From assembly GCA_022448365.1 (NCBI GenBank), contig JAKVCS010000003.1, forward strand, positions 1,240,001 through 1,304,000: 64,000 nucleotides of DNA. Reading direction: 5' to 3'. The DNA comes from Saccharospirillaceae bacterium. GTDB taxonomy: Bacteria; Pseudomonadota; Gammaproteobacteria; Pseudomonadales; Oceanobacteraceae. A program made the position numbers and the translations under genes. The notes under the pieces were generated by a model. The model saw only the letters and a list, made by a program, of their open reading frames with translations, was not told the origin of the DNA and did not search any database. Position 1 is the first letter of the stretch; every line of letters starts with the position of its first letter. Shown here one piece after another: positions 17,201 through 25,051 of the stretch.

Positions 17201-19180
17201 TTATTCGGATTCAACAACATCTTCGCCTGTCGGCGTTGAGATAGGAGTCAATTCTTCCATAGAAAATCTCCCTTCCCGAAGCAAACCGCGCATGATTGAT
17301 ACAACCTGTTGTCGAGCGACCTCAACATGATCTAGCGTTGCTTCACTTTCCTGAATTTTAAGCTCAGCAATGACTGCTGTTCTTAATTTTCCGGGTAAAG
17401 CCGATAAAACATGACGTTTAAACTCAGTGGAACAGTGACACAGTGCCATCGCCATGACATCACGGTTTATCTCCCTGAGCTCGTTGGTAATTACACGTTG
17501 CGGTGTGCGGACCAAATCTGCAAAGGTAAAATAGACCTGACGCAAACGATAAAAGGTCTCCGGCTTCTCTGATTTCAACGTTTTAAGTAAACGCGTTTCA
17601 TCAGCTGTGTTCATATTGTCTAACATTCGGATCAGAACAGATAAGCCATCTGCCGTTACATTTTCAAATGTTGGTGCCGTCAGAGACTGCTTCGCCAATC
17701 GGTCGGCAACATCTTTGAATGCTGCCAGAGGTAAAGTTTCAAACTGACCCAACTCATAAGCAACGGCAGCCTGATCTTTTGCCTTAAGACGCTGAATAAT
17801 ATCCGCTGCACGCTGAGCTTCTAACTGTGACAACACCAACGCTTTAATACGAACATCTTCATCTTTAATCAGATAAATTACCTGAGAGTCATTCAGCTTC
17901 TCCAGGAACGAGAAAGGCTTGCTGCTCTCTGGTGTATCACTGTCAATCGCCAATACCATGCGTTGATGAAAATCGACCAGTGAGGTTAATACCAATTCTG
18001 GCGACCATTCCATTTGCGTATGCAGTTCATTGATGTGCTGCCACTTTTCGGTATCAATGGCTGGTAATAAGCTCTTTAACAGGTTGCCCCCCATGACCTC
18101 GAGCATTGCGGCAACTTCTGTATCTCGCTGCCCCTGAATAGCTTCAGTCACGAGACGTTGAAAAAGCTGAGGTTTTGATAACCCAACAGATACCAGTTCC
18201 TGACGAGTTTCATTGAGTTTTTGCCGTAATTGCTGCATATCATCGCTATTACCCGATAATGGCATAACCGCAGGCATGGTTGGATCAGGCGCATCGGGGG
18301 ATTGCCCCTCTGATGTTTCCGAGACTTTTGAACTTCCGGTACGGCGATAAAACCAGATAATCAGCAGTATTGATAGCAGCAAAAAGAACAGAACGATAAG
18401 AGTCCAGAGCCAATCCGCGTATTTCGTCACAAAACCCTCAGAGGTTTCGGCTGTCGGCGTTTCTTCTGACTGAGCGTTATCGAGACGATTAAAATCAGTT
18501 CTTACAATATTAAGTGTATCACCACGTAACTCGTTTAATTGAGACTTACGAGTAATGAGGTTCTTAAGAAACTCAACCTGTTCATCCTTTAATTCGCGAT
18601 CAACAACTAGAGTGATCGTCATCTTCTTGATGCTATTGCGATATCCCAGTGTTTTTTCTTTGATAGTCTTAATCTTCTTCTGGGCTTCTTGTTTTAGCTG
18701 ATCGGCGTACTGCAATGCTTGTTGACGGTCGAACTCAAGCTTCTCAACGATTTCTTGCAGTGCTGCAATCTCTTGCTGGTTTTCACGTAATAACGGTAAT
18801 TCGTTGACCGGTAAACCAGGCAGCTCCTCCAGATCAGACGCATCGATGGTTTGTACTTCAGGAGGACGAACCTGAGTAGTGGTTATTGAAGGCACGGGGG
18901 CTTGTGGCAATACAGTTACTGGAGAACTTGATTCACCACCTTCTTTTACAACCGTACGGGTTTTTTGCAGTACCGCTTCAACCTGAATAATAAACTGGTT
19001 ATTACCCAGGTATGATCCGATGTCGCGGGCAAGCCGGGCTTCCATTTCATTTTTAAAGCGAGCTTCCTCCAGTTCGTCTTTTTTGACAGGCACTTCATAT
19101 TGCTGGTTTTCAGACTCTGCGGAAAAAGTAATCTGGGAGAATATAACCAGATTTAACAGTAACGAAATCAGTATTTTCAT
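17201..19180 (-). CDS. Fused rotor protein: FliF-type ring domain, one TM segment and FliG-like torque domain
   Basis: A 659-residue protein that joins two flagellar motor parts. Order: signal peptide (1-20); FliF C-terminal-like half (about 40-75, FKNEMEARLARDIGSYLG and QVEAVL); Pro-rich insert (85-130); coiled coil (131-180); second FliF half (185-230) ending RGDTLNIVRTDF, a FliF signature; TM segment (about 257-278); acidic linker; cytoplasmic region (325-640). The last part follows FliG middle and C domains: IKALVLSQLEAQRAADII (EHPQ-region helix), then FTFADLVRTPQRVITNEL and REINRDVMAMAL (torque-helix region) and VEVARQQVVSIMRGLL. FliF's first TM and N-terminal ring domains are missing. 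It should form an inner-membrane rotor driven by the adjacent stator. Ring formation is inferred. Confidence 0.85.
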   Translation of the reverse strand: MKILISLLLNLVIFSQITFSAESENQQYEVPVKKDELEEARFKNEMEARLARDIGSYLGNNQFIIQVEAVLQKTRTVVKEGGESSSPVTVLPQAPVPSITTTQVRPPEVQTIDASDLEELPGLPVNELPLLRENQQEIAALQEIVEKLEFDRQQALQYADQLKQEAQKKIKTIKEKTLGYRNSIKKMTITLVVDRELKDEQVEFLKNLITRKSQLNELRGDTLNIVRTDFNRLDNAQSEETPTAETSEGFVTKYADWLWTLIVLFFLLLSILLIIWFYRRTGSSKVSETSEGQSPDAPDPTMPAVMPLSGNSDDMQQLRQKLNETRQELVSVGLSKPQLFQRLVTEAIQGQRDTEVAAMLEVMGGNLLKSLLPAIDTEKWQHINELHTQMEWSPELVLTSLVDFHQRMVLAIDSDTPESSKPFSFLEKLNDSQVIYLIKDEDVRIKALVLSQLEAQRAADIIQRLKAKDQAAVAYELGQFETLPLAAFKDVADRLAKQSLTAPTFENVTADGLSVLIRMLDNMNTADETRLLKTLKSEKPETFYRLRQVYFTFADLVRTPQRVITNELREINRDVMAMALCHCSTEFKRHVLSALPGKLRTAVIAELKIQESEATLDHVEVARQQVVSIMRGLLREGRFSMEELTPISTPTGEDVVESE

Positions 19181-19192
19181 AGTGAGTCTCCG

Positions 19193-19873
19193 TTACTGAA
19201 TACGTGCAAGACTGGTTTTTACCTGATCCATTTCCGGATCAAGCGACAGAGCTTCTTCCCAACTGGCTTTCGCTTCAGGAATTAAACCCATTTTGTAATA
19301 AATACTGCCTTTCAAAGCATGGGCCTGAGCAGAAGTTGGCAGGCGCTTCAGGGCTGCATTGGTTTCATCCAGTGCTTTCCAGTATTCCTTCTTGTAGAAA
19401 AGCGACTGAGCACTCAGAATGTGTCGAGTAGTTTGTTCAACAATCTGAGCTTTTTCCTGCTCTAACTCTTTTATTCGCTCTGCCATTTTCTGATGATTTT
19501 CTGTAGGGTCAGGCAGATCGTCAGCTACTTGAGATTCATCTTCGGCCTCAAATGCATCCGATTCGCTCTGCGGTGATTCCAGCACGTTTTGACCGTCCGG
19601 TAACGCCATAACAAACTTAATATCACTATCACCGGCGTCGAGTGTCAGTAAAATATCATAACCCGGCCCATAGCGATGAATGTGCATTAAGCCGTGTTGC
19701 TTCTTCGCTTCCTGCGCTACCTCTTCTTTTCTTTCTGATTCTGATGGTGCATCTTCTGTTTCTGAAACCCAACCAGAATCACCAAAACCTTTTACAATAC
19801 GATTGCTTCTTTCGTAGCTGCAACCGGATACTAAAGTCATCAGACCGATTAATATCACTGTGATTAATTTCAT
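19193..19873 (-). CDS. TPR lipoprotein of the motor-like operon
   Basis: A 226-residue lipoprotein: the signal ends in LVSGC (Cys18). The middle is acidic and disordered, followed by a coiled coil (about 125-150, MAERIKELEQEKAQIVEQ) and two TPR units at the C-terminus (YKKEYWKALDETNAALKRLP and SIYYKMGLIPEAKASWEEAL). TPR lipoproteins often act as assembly factors for envelope complexes. Gaps of nine and twelve bases to its neighbours show it is part of the operon. It has no specific family that I recognise. Confidence 0.8.
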   Translation of the reverse strand: MKLITVILIGLMTLVSGCSYERSNRIVKGFGDSGWVSETEDAPSESERKEEVAQEAKKQHGLMHIHRYGPGYDILLTLDAGDSDIKFVMALPDGQNVLESPQSESDAFEAEDESQVADDLPDPTENHQKMAERIKELEQEKAQIVEQTTRHILSAQSLFYKKEYWKALDETNAALKRLPTSAQAHALKGSIYYKMGLIPEAKASWEEALSLDPEMDQVKTSLARIQ

Positions 19874-19882
19874 AATAACGCC

Positions 19883-20935
19883 TTAAAATCTCAGCCCTAA
19901 TGTCAGGTCGTAACCGGTTCCACCAAATTTTCCGCCCTCTTCCAGTGTCGATTCGTCCTTCCATTTCACATCGCGTGTTGGCATTGAAACCATGCCGAAG
20001 TCAATGAAGCCGTCACTGAAAAATGGAAATTCAAAGCCTAAGCGAAAGACGAGACTGTTAGCATCATTAAAGAATGACTGCCCGAGTCCGAGGTAAACAC
20101 GGGTATCAATGATATTATCGAGGCTGGGCAAATCTGCGATTATCCGACCCTCAAGATTGATTCCGGATACATCGAAATTGTCGCTTTCAGAAAAATTACG
20201 AAAATGCTCAATCGCAAGCGTGTACTCCAGCTTCTCATCGATACTGGTTGCCTCACGACGACGCAAACCGAATACGGTGACCCCATCAACTTTTTCACTG
20301 CCACCGGCAACAACATCACGCTCACCAGTGACTCCCCAGCTACCAACAGTCAGCTCGTAAGTCACCAGGTCAAAGCCTTCTTCTTCCTGTTCGCGTGTTG
20401 TCCTTTTCGAATATTCTTTTAACCACAATAAACCGTTGTCACGAGCATCAACCATGCGCAGATTAATGGTGAACTTTTCATCATGTACTGAGGCATTCCA
20501 AAATAGAAAAGCATCGGCACGCACTTTCTTACCCAAACGACGAAGTTGCTGATTTGATTCTGCCGCATGGGCAATTTCTAACTGTTCTCCTCGCAGCTGT
20601 ACCTGCGTCATACGACATTCAATGCACTGAATCAGCTCGAAACGGTCACTATCGAGCACCCGGTGCATCAGTTTATTTTCAATCATCAGGTGAACTTGCT
20701 TTGGTATCTTTCGATGCAAACGGTCGCCGTTGTGATACATGGCAACCCGTTTGATATTGGCATCCAGATCAATCAGTTCCTCCAGCACCAATGTTTTATC
20801 GTCATCCAATAGCTGACTGAAACCGGTGTAGAGAGACGACGGTTGCTCATTTAATGTCGGTATTTGGTCTTGTGCGTGCGCAACCGCGCTCCATATGCCG
20901 ACGAACACCACGGCAATGAATTTTAGGGAAGTCAT
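19883..20935 (-). CDS. FlgO/CsgG-like exported protein with a beta-rich, possibly outer-membrane C-terminus
   Basis: The first gene of the motor-like operon, 350 residues. A signal peptide ends near AHAQ (residue 22). Residues 60-185 look like the FlgO/LpoB/CsgG-type fold: a helix reading LMIENKLMHRVLDSDRFELI, then KVRADAFLFWNASV and INLRMVDARDNGLLW. A CIEC pair near residue 103 may form a disulphide. Residues 200-350 are strand-rich and end in LTLGLRF, a terminal phenylalanine typical of outer-membrane barrels. In Vibrio, FlgO is an outer-membrane flagellar basal-body protein. Here it could be the outer-membrane anchor of the machine. AAGGA lies six bases before the ATG. The family assignment is tentative. 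Confidence 0.7.
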   Translation of the reverse strand: MTSLKFIAVVFVGIWSAVAHAQDQIPTLNEQPSSLYTGFSQLLDDDKTLVLEELIDLDANIKRVAMYHNGDRLHRKIPKQVHLMIENKLMHRVLDSDRFELIQCIECRMTQVQLRGEQLEIAHAAESNQQLRRLGKKVRADAFLFWNASVHDEKFTINLRMVDARDNGLLWLKEYSKRTTREQEEEGFDLVTYELTVGSWGVTGERDVVAGGSEKVDGVTVFGLRRREATSIDEKLEYTLAIEHFRNFSESDNFDVSGINLEGRIIADLPSLDNIIDTRVYLGLGQSFFNDANSLVFRLGFEFPFFSDGFIDFGMVSMPTRDVKWKDESTLEEGGKFGGTGYDLTLGLRF

Positions 20936-20966
20936 TCAGATTCCTTGGTCCGAAAATTCCTGAGAG

Positions 20967-20986
20967 ATGAACAAAGCATAGTTCAT
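20967..20986. promoter_or_regulatory. Inverted repeat between the motor-like operon and a divergent gene
   Basis: ATGAAC and GTTCAT, six perfect bases each, are separated by eight bases in the 113-base divergent intergenic region. A second dyad (TTCAT...ATGAA) follows directly. This could be a regulator site for both directions. I cannot name the regulator. Confidence 0.3.
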
Positions 20987-21048
20987 ATTTCAGAAATGAA
21001 AGGTCTGGCCGATAATAAGAACAATCGGAAATACCTTGGAATTACGGT

Positions 21049-21375
21049 GTGAAAAACCTGATTTACCTGTTTTTTTTACTGAATGCTTGCACAGCTATGA
21101 CGGCAGAGCGCATAAACAATCAGAGAATCATCGCAATTTATCAACTCGATGATGAGGAAGGTGCAGCCTTCGACTTTTTTTCGTCAGAAAAACTTCACAA
21201 GTGCGACAAAGAGCCGTCAGGTCGGTATCGCTCATACAGTAGCGATGCAGATGTCGCCGTTAGAAATTTTGAACTGGCGCGGATGGCTTTCGAACAAGAG
21301 GGAAGGCTGAGCTTCCGACCGCTTGCTTGCGAGGGCAAGGCCATGCTGGTTGATCAGATGGGTATTCAGAAATAA
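21049..21375 (+). CDS. Small secreted protein of unknown function
   Basis: 108 residues from a GTG start, with GGA about eight bases upstream. A signal peptide (KNLIYLFFLLNACTAMTA) probably ends before ERINN. The mature part is charged and has two cysteines (HKCDKEP and PLACEG), possibly one disulphide. No family is recognised. It is divergent from the motor-like operon and shares its 113-base upstream region, which may point to common control. Confidence 0.6.
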   Translation: MKNLIYLFFLLNACTAMTAERINNQRIIAIYQLDDEEGAAFDFFSSEKLHKCDKEPSGRYRSYSSDADVAVRNFELARMAFEQEGRLSFRPLACEGKAMLVDQMGIQK

Positions 21376-21385
21376 TACCCAGAAA

Positions 21386-21410
21386 TAAAAAAGGCTCCCG
21401 AAGGAGCCTC
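21386..21410 (-). terminator. Terminator of the fumarase gene
   Basis: Seven-base arms at 21392-21398 and 21403-21409 around a CGAA loop, followed on the minus strand by six T residues. It also lies just beyond the stop of the plus-strand gene and might stop both, but the T-run favours the minus strand. Confidence 0.9.
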
Positions 21411-21447
21411 AGTGTTCACAATACGACGGACGAAACCTCAGTATCGC

Positions 21448-22959
21448 TTACACCTGTGTCGCATTGATGCGCTGGAACCACTCCTGTGGACCTGTTTGGT
21501 GAACCGACTCACCTTTACTGTCTACTGCAACTGTTACTGGCATATCAACCAGATCGAATTCGTAGATAGCTTCCATACCCAGATCTTCGAAACCAACAAC
21601 TTTGGCATCTTTAATTGCCTGAGATACGAGATAAGCGGCACCACCCACAGCCATCAGGTAGACGGCTTCGTTATCCTTAATCGCCTCAATCGCCATCGGG
21701 CCACGTTCAGCTTTACCAATCATCCCCAGCAAACCGGTCTCTTCCAGCACGGTACGAGTGAACTTATCCATACGGGTCGCAGTGGTTGGACCAGCAGGAC
21801 CAACCACTTCTTCACGAACCGGATCAACCGGGCCCACGTAATAGATAAAGCGACCTTTCAGATCAACCGGAAGCTCTTCACCTTTGGCGATCATATCAAC
21901 CATACGCTTGTGCGCCGCATCACGGCCCGTCAGCATCTTGCCGGAAAGCAAAATGGTTTCGCCTGGTTGCCATTCTTTAACGTCTTGCGGAGTCACTTCA
22001 TTCAGGTTTACGCGACGTACGTTTTCACCCACTTCCCAGCTGATCTCCGGCCAGTCTTCCAGGCTTGGCGCTTCCAGCTTAGCCGGTCCGTTGCCATTTA
22101 AGGTGAAGTGCGTATGACGAGTCGCAGCGCAGTTCGGAATAATGGCTACTGGCTTGTTTGCAGCATGAGTTGGATAGTCCGCGACTTTCACATCCAGAAC
22201 GGTTGTCAAACCACCTAAACCCTGAGCACCGATACCCAGCTTGTTTACTTTTTCGAACAACTCCAGACGCAGTTCCTCGGCACGGTTAGAAGCCCCACGT
22301 TCCTGCAGCTCATGAATATCAATCGGGTCCAGCAGAGACTCTTTAGCCACCATCATCGCTTTCTCAGCAGTACCACCAATGCCAATACCCAGCATACCCG
22401 GAGGGCACCAGCCGGCACCCATCTTAGGCACCTGCTCCAGAACCCAATCGACGATCGAGTCCGAAGGATTCAGCATAGCGAACTTGGTTTTCGCCTCTGA
22501 GCCGCCCCCTTTGGCTGCCACATGAACGTCAACGGTGTTGCCCGGAACCAGCTTCATGTGAATTACAGCCGGAGTATTATCTTTGGTATTGGCACGCTTA
22601 CCGTCGGGATCAGCCAACACAGACGCGCGCAGAACGTTGTCAGGGTGGGTGTATGCACGACGAACACCTTCGTTCGCCATATCTTCAACACTCATATCCC
22701 CCTCAAACTTCACGTCCATACCGATGGTCAGAAAGACGGTTACAATACCGGTATCCTGACAAATCGGACGTTTACCCATGGCACACATACGAGAGTTGAT
22801 CAGAATCTGAGCCATCGCGTCTTTGGCAGCTTTGGATTCTTCTTTCTGATACGCCTCATGAACAGCGTCGATAAAATCTTTGGGATGGTAATAAGAAATG
22901 TACTGCAGCGCGTCAGCCACGCTTTGGATCAGATCTTCCTGCTTGATCACAGTCGTCAT
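21448..22959 (-). CDS. fumA: Class I (iron-sulphur) fumarate hydratase
   Basis: TCA-cycle enzyme interconverting fumarate and malate, oxygen-sensitive, with a [4Fe-4S] cluster. At 503 residues it is the single-chain FumA/FumB type. Likely cluster cysteines are Cys67 in RPICQDTG and those in AGWCPPGMLGIG and PNCAATRHTH. The C-terminal beta domain has GKMLTGRDAAHKRM and YVGPVDPVREEVVGPAGPTT. It is monocistronic, with terminators on both sides. Confidence 0.95.
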   Translation of the reverse strand: MTTVIKQEDLIQSVADALQYISYYHPKDFIDAVHEAYQKEESKAAKDAMAQILINSRMCAMGKRPICQDTGIVTVFLTIGMDVKFEGDMSVEDMANEGVRRAYTHPDNVLRASVLADPDGKRANTKDNTPAVIHMKLVPGNTVDVHVAAKGGGSEAKTKFAMLNPSDSIVDWVLEQVPKMGAGWCPPGMLGIGIGGTAEKAMMVAKESLLDPIDIHELQERGASNRAEELRLELFEKVNKLGIGAQGLGGLTTVLDVKVADYPTHAANKPVAIIPNCAATRHTHFTLNGNGPAKLEAPSLEDWPEISWEVGENVRRVNLNEVTPQDVKEWQPGETILLSGKMLTGRDAAHKRMVDMIAKGEELPVDLKGRFIYYVGPVDPVREEVVGPAGPTTATRMDKFTRTVLEETGLLGMIGKAERGPMAIEAIKDNEAVYLMAVGGAAYLVSQAIKDAKVVGFEDLGMEAIYEFDLVDMPVTVAVDSKGESVHQTGPQEWFQRINATQV

Positions 22960-23032
22960 GGAAGGGCTCTCTCTTGTTTTGGCCTGATGAAGCGAACCGC
23001 AATCTCAGGCTCTTACGGTTGTAAAAACGCCC

Positions 23033-23058
23033 ACAAAAGTGGGCGTTTGAATGCTGAC
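23033..23058 (-). terminator. Terminator of the DUF2846-type lipoprotein gene
   Basis: Ten-base arms 23035-23044 and 23049-23058 around AAAA. On the minus strand the stem ends in a short T-run. It separates the lipoprotein gene from fumarase. Confidence 0.85.
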
Positions 23059-23084
23059 CGTATTGTAACCTATCGGAGTCTGAC

Positions 23085-23810
23085 CTAAAACGGCCACCAC
23101 TCTTCTTCTTTTGTACGAGGGCGGGCCTTAATGTTGCTCGCTCCAGAGGCTGGAGATGCTTCGTTGGTTGCCGGCCCCTGCTCCTCATCATCGAGCGACG
23201 CATCAAATACATTTTGCAAATCTTCGCTTGTCTCTACTTCCAGAGCTGCGAGCAATCCGCGACCCCGGTGAATCATCTGTACATCACCTAATTCCGCCAA
23301 AGCCCGGCTTGGCGCAACTAACTGCAATGGACCATCACCGAGAGGGATTTCGTCCAAATCCGGATCAATAACCGGAGGATCTATTTCCGAATAACGCAGG
23401 TAATATACTTTGCCCGCTTTGGCTTCAAAAGCAATCTCGGCTATCCGCTTTATCTCAAACCATTCAATGCCTTCCAGGCCAAAAATACCGCGACGAACCA
23501 CAATATCGTAGGAACCTGGCTCCATCTCATACCAGGTGTAACCGCCACCCTTGATATTAAACAGGCGCTCACCGTTTACATTGAAACTCGGCGTTTCAAG
23601 CTCATCCATCGACCATTCAGTAGCGGGTCGGTAAACATAAAGTAAAGCCGTATTCTCATAGTCCCACCGATAACTGACGGGCTTAAAATTCTGACCATCC
23701 GGAGCCGCAACGTAAGAGCCGAAGTTGTCCCCGATGGATTGATGTATGGTGCAGCCACTCAGGGCTAAGAGCGCAAGTATGCACCCACTAACTGACAATT
23801 TTTTTATCAT
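23085..23810 (-). CDS. DUF2846-type lipoprotein
   Basis: About 241 residues from the ATG at 23810, which has AGGA eight bases upstream; a longer reading from 23930 adds 40 residues without signal character. The signal peptide ends in ALSGC. The domain following it has TALLYVYRP, PSFNVNGERLFNIKGGGYTWYEMEPG and KAGKVYYLRYSE, which is the pattern of DUF2846 lipoproteins. The tail is acidic and low-complexity. Function unknown; probably anchored in the outer membrane. Confidence 0.75.
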   Translation of the reverse strand: MIKKLSVSGCILALLALSGCTIHQSIGDNFGSYVAAPDGQNFKPVSYRWDYENTALLYVYRPATEWSMDELETPSFNVNGERLFNIKGGGYTWYEMEPGSYDIVVRRGIFGLEGIEWFEIKRIAEIAFEAKAGKVYYLRYSEIDPPVIDPDLDEIPLGDGPLQLVAPSRALAELGDVQMIHRGRGLLAALEVETSEDLQNVFDASLDDEEQGPATNEASPASGASNIKARPRTKEEEWWPF

Positions 23811-24000
23811 TATTATGGTCCTGCCTAAGGCAAAATCCCGAAAACGTTCAACAATACAGCAATCTGGCACAGTTAGACCGATGATAGTCTGGTTAAGACG
23901 TACCAAATAGGATAAAACAGGCAGATGCATTGTACATAAAAAGTACGCGTTGCTATGATGACATAATTACAAAAAATAACAAAAAGCGATAGGGTCATTT

Positions 24001-24519
24001 ATGAATGGCAAAGGGAAAAAGCTGCTACTTCTGGCGGCGGTTGGCGCAACCGCTGTGCTAAGTCCGTTATTGTATTCGCAACCCGGTAACGAGGCGTACT
24101 ATTCGACCGAAATTGATGATGCCGTTGCTCATGCCAAGCGCAACCCAGTCGATAAGCGTTATGTTGGTTCAACCTGGTATAACCGCTCGACCTCCAAAAG
24201 CTTCCGCCTCCCGAAAATGCTCAATACAGAGATGAATGACCAGGTGATTGAAGGTGCCGTTGGTGCAACCGCAGCCGGGGATGAAGCGGTTCCGGTGGTT
24301 GATGAATCCGTTACCCAGATAAACCTCGGTCGCACCATTGATAACGACAGCCTGAAGGAGACCAGGCCAGTTCAGACAGCCGAAACACCGGCTCAGAAGG
24401 TAGATTTATCCGAGGCGGAAGTGTACATTCCTATCACCACCTATTCAGGACAAGGCTTTTCCGGAACGGCAACGGATATACGATCCAACGTCAGAATCAG
24501 CGCAGAGGCGCGCCCCTGA
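24001..24519 (+). CDS. Secreted protein of unknown function, first of a tandem paralogous pair
   Basis: 172 residues with an N-terminal hydrophobic signal (LLLLAAVGATAVLSPLLYS). It shares three blocks with the next gene: an opening with AYYSTEIDDAVAHAK, a centre with YNRSTSKSF and EMNDQVIEGAVGATA, and a tail YSGQGFSGTATDIRSNV...ARP. The spacing between blocks is similar in both. No known family is recognised. The two genes are 34 bases apart on one strand and must come from a tandem duplication. Confidence 0.75.
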   Translation: MNGKGKKLLLLAAVGATAVLSPLLYSQPGNEAYYSTEIDDAVAHAKRNPVDKRYVGSTWYNRSTSKSFRLPKMLNTEMNDQVIEGAVGATAAGDEAVPVVDESVTQINLGRTIDNDSLKETRPVQTAETPAQKVDLSEAEVYIPITTYSGQGFSGTATDIRSNVRISAEARP

Positions 24520-24553
24520 TATCGCGTATTAAGAATAATAACGAGGTGCAAGT

Positions 24554-25051
24554 ATGAACAAACTCACACTCTGTATCACAATGGCTGCGATGAGTTTTCC
24601 GGCGATGGCTGTTTCTCCACAGCACGATGAATACTACTCTGACGATATTTTTACTGCGATTGAAGAAGCCAAGCACCGAACACATCACTACAACTACAGC
24701 CGTCATAAACGATATAATCGTACGACTTCGCAAAGTATTAATATTCCACGCCTGTTGAATGCGGAAATGGACGAGCAAGTGATCGAGGGGGCCGTCGGTG
24801 CAACAGCAAGCGGTAGTAATCTTAATAAGGTTGTTGATGAACCGGTTCGTCAGGCTAATCTCGACCAGCCAACAGGCTCTGATCAGCTGAGTATTGAGCA
24901 GCAGCCGAGCGAGACTGGCGACGCTCAAAAGATTCTGCAGAACAAAACCACGACCTACATTGAAAGCATCAATTACTCAGGTCAGGAATTTTCTGGCTCA
25001 ATTAGTAATATCCGTAGTGGTGTATCAGTGAGTGCAACGGCTCGTCCCTAG
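24554..25051 (+). CDS. Secreted protein of unknown function, second of a tandem paralogous pair
   Basis: 165 residues with a clear signal peptide cleaved after FPAMA. It carries the same blocks as its neighbour: EYYSDDIFTAIEEAK, YNRTTSQSINIPRLL, EMDEQVIEGAVGATA and YSGQEFSGSISNIRSGV...ARP. Divergence between the copies is large outside these blocks, so the duplication is old and the blocks are probably functional. GAGGTG lies ahead of the ATG. Its 3' end overlaps the convergent acyl-CoA-dehydrogenase-like gene by four bases. Confidence 0.75.
   Translation: MNKLTLCITMAAMSFPAMAVSPQHDEYYSDDIFTAIEEAKHRTHHYNYSRHKRYNRTTSQSINIPRLLNAEMDEQVIEGAVGATASGSNLNKVVDEPVRQANLDQPTGSDQLSIEQQPSETGDAQKILQNKTTTYIESINYSGQEFSGSISNIRSGVSVSATARP

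Noticed and set aside
21412-23088. Long plus-strand frames (229 and 188 codons) opposite fumarase
   Set aside because: They are antisense to the fumarase gene, rich in His/Asn/Thr as expected of reverse-frame shadows, and run through a terminator.
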